NCBI RefSeq assembly: GCF_902635505.1 | Contig: NC_045429.1 | Location: forward strand, 161,470,997-161,534,996 | Direction: 5' to 3' | Source of the DNA: Sarcophilus harrisii | Taxonomy: Eukaryota > Chordata > Mammalia > Dasyuromorphia > Dasyuridae | Length of the DNA: 64,000 nucleotides | In this document: one piece after another, positions 58,020 to 64,000 of the stretch | Layout: every line of letters starts with the position of its first letter | Position numbering within the stretch: the stretch's first letter is position 1 | The notes under the pieces: generated by a model | Databases searched by the model: none | What the model was told of the DNA's origin: nothing | Seen by the model: the letters and a program-made list of their open reading frames with translations, nothing else | Made by a program: the position numbers and the translations under genes

Positions 58020-58960
58020 AGTTTTGGCTCCTAGCCAAGTACATGCTGATGAATGTTTAACAACTGGCAAGGATGAGGGATGCTATGAAAGGAATGTATG
58101 CAGGACACCCTCTTAAGCTTAATATGCATTATTAACATTTTGTTCATCACTTTCCTAAGTTTATACAACCCACAAAACAATAAATCAAGTCCCGATTTGT
58201 AGGATTTGCCCATTTTTAAGGTGTAAATGTTCATACTGAAAATTTAATGATTGCCTCCCAGCAATCAGTTCAAGCTGGTTCAAGTTCAAGTTCAAATTCA
58301 AACACATCCTTCTATCTACCTGTCCAAGCTAACTCTAACAGAAAAAATTAGGATGCTTTCAATTTCTCTCTGAAAAAAAGAGATTATAATAAGAAGCAAA
58401 AGTCATGAAGAGCCATGACACCCAATAAAGAAATATGAACTTCTTACTTTCTTCAAAAATCTTGAAAAAAATTGTTGATTATCATTTATATAACTACTTC
58501 CAAGTCTAATTCTTATAACAAGGAATAAAATTAGATAAGAGGGGAAAAAAAACAGTTCAGCAAAATAAAAGGTAAACCAAATCTGATAGGATCAGCAGTG
58601 TTTCATACTAGTAGCCATCCGTCCCCCATTACCCCCTTATATTATTTTATTGAAATGAATTTATCTTATTTCTTATGTATATATGAATGGTAAACTCATC
58701 ATTTTTTACTTATACTGAAAGTGCTGAATGGGGATAATAAAAGACATTTCTTTTCATAGTGAATTTGGCAAATGGAAAAATTTAGTGAAAGCTAGGGATA
58801 CAAAAACTGAAAAAGGTTGGGGAAGCCCTTTATCATGCCATGTGATCTCTTATATAAATGGGTAAATGATTGCAGGTAAGTCAGTTTCCTTATCTTACCA
58901 CTTTCCTCTTTGGGTTATTTTAAAGAATGTGCCACAAACATTTAAATTTGTAAAGAGAAA
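58020..58960. other. Unassigned intronic sequence
   Basis: A small tandem (TTCAAG)n patch sits at 58267-58300. Nothing else recognised. Confidence 0.5.
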
Positions 58961-58964
58961 CTGT

Positions 58965-59440
58965 ATGTCTCAGTAAATAAATCATAGAACATAGCCATGA
59001 AAACATGGGTTTGAATTGTGCCTCAAATGCTAGCAGAGTAACCCTTTCAAATCACTAAATCTCTCTGATTCTCAGTTTGTCAATCTATAAAATAAGATAA
59101 TACTACTTGTATCATAAGATTTGTGGGATAAATCAGATGCAGAGCTTCTTAAATATATTCCCCTCTAAATAGGGTCATCTTTTTTTTTTTTTTTTTTTTT
59201 TTTTTTTGCCCAGAAAATTTTTATGTGACCCCAGGCATATTAGTATATAAAATAGATATACAAATTAAACATTTGCTGATTATAAATTATCATTTCAAGA
59301 CCCCCCCACATTCAGTTATGAAACTCTATATGAGATTATGAACTAGAGTTTAAAAAGCTAGGAATAATGTATGTAAAATTATTTGTAAACCTTTTAACTT
59401 TATAGCAATGTAAGCTATTAAAGCACTATATAAAAGTGAC
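58965..59440 (+). mobile_element. CORE-SINE split by a hAT
   Basis: catgggtttgaattgtgcct, tcagtttgtcaatctataaa on the left; atgtatgtaaaattatttgt, agctattaaagcactatata on the right of the insertion at 59140-59361. Confidence 0.7.
59140..59361 (-). mobile_element. Small non-autonomous hAT, copy 2
   Basis: Begins cagagcttcttaaa and ends gtttaaaaagct. Interior tatgtgaccccaggcatatt and cccccacattcagttatgaa are the reverse of copy 1 (52996). An internal A-run of the family has expanded to T28 at 59180-59207. Confidence 0.75.
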
Positions 59441-59630
59441 TTATGGTCTATGTTATGTGCCAGGCACTGGGCTAAATATTTTACAATTATTATTTCATTT
59501 GACTCTCATGACAACCTCTTTTTACAGATGAGGAACCTGCAAAAGAAGATAAGTGACTTGCCTGGAGTCATACAACTAGTTTGAAGCTGGATTTCTGACT
59601 CCAGTGTTCTGTCCACTTAGTGTAAATTAT
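59440..59630 (-). mobile_element. MIR
   Basis: tatgtgccaggcactgggct, gactctcatgacaacctctt, tttacagatgaggaacctgc, gcctggagtcatacaactag. Confidence 0.85.
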
Positions 59631-59689
59631 TTTTTGACTTTACAAAATTACTACAGGAAATGTCAAAATCTACTTTGACTATTAATTTT

Positions 59690-60005
59690 GAAACACTTCT
59701 TTTAAAAAATAATATTCTATTTTCCCCACTCTGATATAAAGATAATTTTAGCATTCATTTTTTTAAAAAATTTGGACTTCCAAATTTTTTTCCTTCCTCT
59801 GTTCCTTCCCCTATTTCCTCCTCTCTTCTCCCTAAGACAGTAAGGAAATTGATATCAGTTATATAGATGCAATCATGTAAAACATTTTTCCATATTGATC
59901 ATGTTGTAAAAGAAGAAATTTACCAAAAGAAAAACAACCACAAAAACAAAAGTGAAAAATCACATTCTTTAATCTGTATTCAAAATCCATCAGTCCTAAC
60001 ATTTC
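59690..60005 (-). mobile_element. L1 3' end
   Basis: ggacttccaaatttttttcc, aatcatgtaaaacatttttc, catattgatcatgttgtaaa, tgtattcaaaatccatcagt. Confidence 0.75.
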
Positions 60006-60264
60006 TGAGGCTGCTTAGAAAGATCCTGCGAACAACTGTGTCTTTGTACTACTAATTGTCCTCAGACCTTACATTATCTCTAAATGTAGGAAAAGGAAAT
60101 GGTGATGCACTAACATGAAGAAATGTATTTGAGAGCACTTCTTAGCCCAAAGATGTTTCTATAAAAGTAACATTTGTTCCATGAAAAATGTTCTTTCCAA
60201 CATTTTACTGATAACACTGGCTTAAAAAGTGGGGTCAATGTTTTCCTATCATATCCTGCACACA

Positions 60265-60395
60265 GCTTAGCCTAATGGAGTGTTAGTTTGGAGTAAAAAA
60301 CGGAGTTCAGATTATACCTTTAATTCTCACATGCTGGGCAGCACTAAGCAAGTCGCTTAACTTGCCTTCTGAAAACTAGTAGTAATTGAGAGACT
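60265..60395 (+). mobile_element. MIR/tRNA-SINE fragment
   Basis: cctaatggagtgttagtttg, cactaagcaagtcgcttaac. It ends about 200 bases before SGK1 exon 2. Confidence 0.5.
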
Positions 60396-60584
60396 AGTTC
60401 TTTATTTACAGATCCTGGAAAAAATCACAGATCCTTCATTTATTTTCCTGAAGCCAATCTGATTTTCTTAAGTCATTCTACAATAGTCTTAAAAAGCCTA
60501 TAAACTGACTTTTCTTTTCATTTATATCATTCATTGATCCACTATCGTCTCAGGATTCTTCAAGGTAGGCCAAATATATTAACA

Positions 60585-60604
60585 CTTTGTTGTATATTTT
60601 GTAG
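60585..60604 (+). other. SGK1: 3' splice acceptor of SGK1 intron 1
   Basis: A T-rich run interrupted by several purines ends in tattttgtag, directly before GTA CGA AGA (VRR). The polypyrimidine tract is fairly weak, which fits an alternatively used exon, but the AG and frame are unambiguous. Confidence 0.9.
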
Positions 60605-60811
60605 GTACGAAGATGGATTAAAAGCCCAATGGTCAGTGTGGAAAAGAGCGCCAACCTGAAGTACACAGGACCCTCGGTGATGCACAGACATCAGGGGGAA
60701 ACTGAATTTGAGCCTTCACTGTGTCAGACATGCTTGGGTGATCATACTTTCCGAAGAGAGATTCTCTCTCAAGAGGAGTCTTGTTCCTGGGAAAGCCACC
60801 CAAGTAGTGAA
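60605..60811 (+). CDS. SGK1: SGK1 long isoform, coding exon 2 (partial CDS)
   Basis: This 207-base exon encodes 69 residues, from VRRWIKSPMVSV through LKYTG, SLCQTCLG and SCSWES to a final SSE. It is phase 0 at both ends. Compared with the human long isoform as I remember it (72 residues here), VRRWIKSPMVSV, LKYTG, SLCQTCLG and SCSWE are kept, while the stretch after SVEK and the region around MHRHQ differ and are about three residues shorter. The acceptor is ttttgtag and the donor gtaagt at 60812. Upstream it joins KKR of exon 1 to give the continuous reading KKRVRRWIK. Downstream it should join the exon beginning VREP, not in the window. The two cysteines in CQTC are unexplained; no catalytic residue is encoded here. 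Conserved frame and perfect splice signals argue for a live exon. Confidence 0.95.
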
Positions 60812-60817
60812 GTAAGT
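60812..60817 (+). other. SGK1: 5' splice donor of SGK1 intron 2
   Basis: gtaagt, a perfect consensus donor, follows the GAA codon at the end of exon 2 in phase 0. The next exon is beyond the window. Confidence 0.9.
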
Positions 60818-61790
60818 TACCAATGTCTCCAAGATCATGTCTTTTGAAGGGCTCCTAGGGCATTATTTTATCTATTCGAAGTCATTTTCACAATAATGGT
60901 TTATTTCATATGTTTACACATTTGTAGTTCCTAGGGATGGAAGGGACAGGAGGAAAGAAGCCAGACTGTATTTGTTAGCCTTATGTTCTCTCTACTAGTT
61001 CACATTTTCACATTGATTTGATCCAAAATACAAGCACTCAACAAAATTTTCTCTATAAGGCCACCCTTTTTCCTTTGTCTTTCACTCATTTCCCTAGCAT
61101 AATTTTATTTTGAAAACAATTTTTGTCATTCTAGTAATATTAGTCAGTCAAGTGCACATGCACCATTTAAAATCCTTGTAGCTTAGAATTTGAGAGAGTT
61201 GGACAAACTTTATCTGCCCAAACTGACACATTTATGGTCTCTAGAGGAGAATGGATTTACTTCATTACAATTGTGTATGATTTCTAAGAAAGTTGTTTTT
61301 CAAGATAATGGATACAGGAAACACAGATAGTTATATTAAAAACAGATTCCAAGATCTCACAAGAATTTTTTTTCTTTGAGCTCAATTTAACCCATATTTT
61401 TTCCTGAAGTACCTAGGAGAAATATGACTTTCCTAAATTTTCTAAAAATTATTTAAAACTGTTATAGTAAATGATATTTATGTATGATAATAATTTATTT
61501 TTAAAACAAATAAAATATTAAGATAAAAGGTATGGTAAAGTTTACTTAATTTCAAATGTTCTTCAGAAAAATTCCAAGTTGATACCCCACAGGGACACAA
61601 ATTTTGATGCTTGCTAATATGACAATATGTTTTTTTTTTCGAAAAGAAAAAATAAAAATAAAAAACCTAATTGTAATTGTAACTAAGGGAAGGGAGAAGA
61701 GGAAGATGAGGAAAAATTTATTTATGTTGTCCATAACCATTGATGTCTTTTATTAATATATATGTCAGCAGTATCATTAATTCATTAACG
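60818..61790. other. Proximal intron 2 of SGK1, unassigned
   Basis: No recognisable repeat or further exon. Confidence 0.5.
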
Positions 61791-61794
61791 TTTT

Positions 61795-62075
61795 CTAGAA
61801 TCACTGAATTACAGAACTAAAAGGATTATCAGAGGTCATGTAGTCAAATCTCCAGACATATCATGAATCCCATTTTACATCACTGATAAATGGCCTTCCT
61901 GCTTTTACTTTAAAACTTTTAATTATCTGGGACTCACTATCCCATAAGATAATATATTTTTATTTTTGGTAGGGGACAGAGGGATAAGGTAGTTTCAATT
62001 GTTAGAAAATTATTCCTAGATTGAGCCAAAATTTGAGTCTTTAACTTTTATTCATTGGTACTAATTCTACTGGGT
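61795..62075 (-). mobile_element. CR1/L3 3' end
   Basis: cagaactaaaaggattatca, gaggtcatgtagtcaaatct, caattgttagaaaattattc, ttggtactaattctactggg follow the reverse-complement CR1/L3 3' end. Confidence 0.65.
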
Positions 62076-62149
62076 AGAAATATTGGGATATGGAGTATGA
62101 AAATATAAGCAAAACAAGTTTGGTTCCTCTGCTACATTTATTTGAAAAT

Positions 62150-63355
62150 AAGCACTATGACTGATGCTGAGTGAAGTAAGCAAAACCAAGAGAACATTGT
62201 ATATAGTAACAGCAAGACTGTGCGATGATCACCTATGATGGACTTCTCAGCAATACATTGAACCAAGACAAAAGATAGACTTATGGAGACTTATTGTGGT
62301 TTGAAGCATGCTATTTTTTATAATGCTTTTTATTATCAAAACATATGCATGGATAATTTGACGACATTGACCCTTTCCTAGCCTTATGTTTCAAATTTTC
62401 TCTTCCTTCCCCCCATCCCCTCCCCTAGATGCAAGCAATTCAATATATGTTAAACATGTTAAAATATATGTTAAATCCAATATGTATAAACATATTTATA
62501 CAATTCTCTTGCTGCACAAGAGAAATCAGATCAAAAAAAAAGTAAATGAGTTGAAAATAAAATACAAGTGAACAACATCAAAAAGAGTGAAAATGTTATG
62601 CTGTGATCCACATTCAGTTTCCCCTCTTTCTGGATGCAGATGGCTCTCTCCATCACAAGATCATTGGAACTGGCATCAATCATCTCATTGTTGGAAAGAG
62701 TCACTTTCATCAGAATTGATTGTCATATAATATTAATGTTGCCATGTATAAGGATCTCCTGGTTCTGCTCATTTCACTTAGAATCAAATCATGTAAGTCT
62801 CTCCAGGTCTCTCTGAAATCATCCTCCTTTTCTTACTTTTCTTACAGAACAACGGTATCCCATAACATATAACTTATTCAGCCATTCACTAACTGATGGG
62901 CATCCATTCAGTTTCCAGTTTCTTGCTACTACAAAAAGGGCTGCCACAAACATTTTTGCACATGTGGGTCCCTTTTTCTCTTTTAAGATCTCTTTGGGAT
63001 ATAGGCCCAATAGAAACCAAACACTGCTGAGTCAAAGAGTATGCACAGTTTGATAACTTTTTGAGCATAGTTCCAAATTATGAAGCATACTATTTTAACC
63101 TTTTTTTTTAGTTGTTTGCTTTCTCTTTCTCATGGTTTTTCTCTTTTGTTTTGATTTGTTTTTCTCAACATGACTAATATGGAAATATTTTTTCAATGAT
63201 TGTGTGTATAAACAATATCATATTGCTTGCTGTTTTGAGGAGGGGGGAAAGAGAAAAATTTGGAACTTAAAATCTTACAAAGATTAATGCTGAAACTATC
63301 TTTACATATAAGTAGAAAAATAAAATACTATTGAGAGAATAATAGAAAAAAAAAG
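62150..63355 (+). mobile_element. L1 3' end split by another L1
   Basis: Left: gaagtaagcaaaaccaagag, aacattgtatatagtaacag, ggtttgaagcatgctatttt. Right (63081 on): tgaagcatactattttaacc, aacatgactaatatggaaat, aatttggaacttaaaatctt and an A-rich end with aataaaatactattg. Confidence 0.85.
62318..63080 (-). mobile_element. 5'-truncated L1 inserted in the L1
   Basis: Antisense marsupial L1: acatatgcatggataatttg, agagtgaaaatgttatgctg, catcacaagatcattggaac, ctcctggttctgctcatttc, actgatgggcatccattcag, gggatataggcccaatagaa. Bounded by a 16-base duplication tgaagcat(g/a)ctatttt at 62302-62317 and 63081-63096. Confidence 0.9.
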
Positions 63356-63688
63356 AAAGCAATAAGCATCATGTTCTCCACTAATTCTTTTCTCCTTCAG
63401 CTTGAACATTTCCAATCCCTTTAATTAATTGTTCTTTGGCATATTCTTAGGTTTTCACAACACCTGGTAACCCTCTTCCAAAAGTATTCAGGCTTGTCAA
63501 TATTCTTCCTATAATGAGAAACCAATATTTCAAATGTAGTCTAACTAGGAGAGAATACAGTGGCACCCCCTTTCCTTGCAGTTACTATCAAATGATCAAT
63601 GCTATCTATGATCACATGGACTTTTTGAGCCACTGCTATATATTGCTGAACCATAGTGAGTTTATTGTCTGCTAACCTATTATACTTA
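63356..63688. other. Unassigned intron 2 sequence
   Basis: aatgtagtctaactaggaga followed by gaatacagtggcaccccctt feels repeat-like, but I cannot name a family. Confidence 0.35.
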
Positions 63689-63689
63689 A

Positions 63690-64000
63690 CTGCTCAAAAT
63701 CTATTTTCCCCAATTTTCTTAGCATTTTTATTTAAAGTTTTGAGTTCCAAATTTTATCCCTCCTTTCTTTCCTTTCCCCCTCCTTGAGATAGTAGTTATA
63801 CATGTGCAATTATGTAAAACATTTCCATATTAGTCATTTTGTATAAGAAGACTTGAATAAAAAAAAAGAAAATGAAAAATAACATCCTTTCAGTATATAC
63901 TCAAACAATATCAATTCTTGCTCTAGAGGAAGATAGTATGCTTCATTATAAATCCTCTGGAATTGTCTTGGCTGTTCGTAGCAATACAATGATCTAAGTC
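63690..64000 (-). mobile_element. L1 3' end, cut by window edge
   Basis: gttttgagttccaaatttta, aattatgtaaaacatttcca, tattagtcattttgtataag, ctctggaattgtcttggctg, caatacaatgatctaagtc. Confidence 0.8.

Larger units (their letters stand above)
8467..60604 (+). other. SGK1: SGK1 intron 1 (about 52 kb)
   Basis: The intron is bounded by the two verified SGK1 exons. A long first intron fits the human gene, where the distal promoter for this isoform lies far upstream of the canonical SGK1 promoter. No other coding exon was recognised inside it. Its contents are the repeats, a Y-box retropseudogene and unassigned stretches listed separately. Confidence 0.85.

Noticed and set aside
1-64000. CRISPR array, operon, tRNA/rRNA/snRNA gene or integrated microbial DNA
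   Set aside because: No spaced direct repeats, ribosome-binding sites, compact ORF clusters or recognisable structural RNA were seen; tRNA-like segments are SINE heads.

Overview
The window is metatherian (marsupial) genomic DNA. It is AT-rich and densely populated by decayed L1, L2, CR1/L3, MIR and tRNA-derived CORE-SINEs, including many copies of the marsupial MAR1/WSINE1-type SINE, plus MER5-like and MER20-like hAT fossils. The sequence does not identify the species. No bacterial, organellar or viral gene layout is present, and nearly all long open frames are low-complexity or repeat shadows.

Only one host gene can be supported: the 5' end of the long N-terminal isoform of SGK1 (serum/glucocorticoid-regulated kinase 1), on the + strand. 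Coding exon 1 (8398-8466) encodes 23 residues beginning MVNKDMNGFPVKKCSAFQFF. Coding exon 2 (60605-60811) encodes 69 residues beginning VRRWIKSPMVSV. Together they form a 92-residue isoform-specific head that must splice on to the kinase exons beyond the right edge. A single intron of about 52.1 kb separates them. Both splice junctions are phase 0 with clean GT/AG signals.

Layout: 1-7640 is upstream intergenic sequence with old repeats. 7641-7861 is a strongly pyrimidine-rich tract abutting the probable promoter and 5' leader (7862-8397), which carries a cluster of short upstream ORFs. About 6650-10880 is conspicuously poor in recognisable repeats. 10880-60604 is the repeat-filled intron. It holds two CR1/L3 LINE remnants with visible protein-coding traces (39190-42185 and 50640-51310), a broken Y-box protein retropseudogene (about 25690-25995, minus strand), several nested insertions, and long microsatellites including about 39 perfect GAA units at 52053-52171. 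60812-64000 is the start of intron 2, with an L1 inserted into another L1.

I found no convincing new biological system. The most useful leads are the uORF chain in the SGK1 leader, an unclassified three-copy dispersed repeat family, a 93-bp polyadenylated retrocopy with a perfect 16-bp target-site duplication, a small two-copy hAT family, and a one-mismatch glucocorticoid-response-like palindrome in the intron. Repeat family names are from memory of consensus sequences and were not checked with RepeatMasker.
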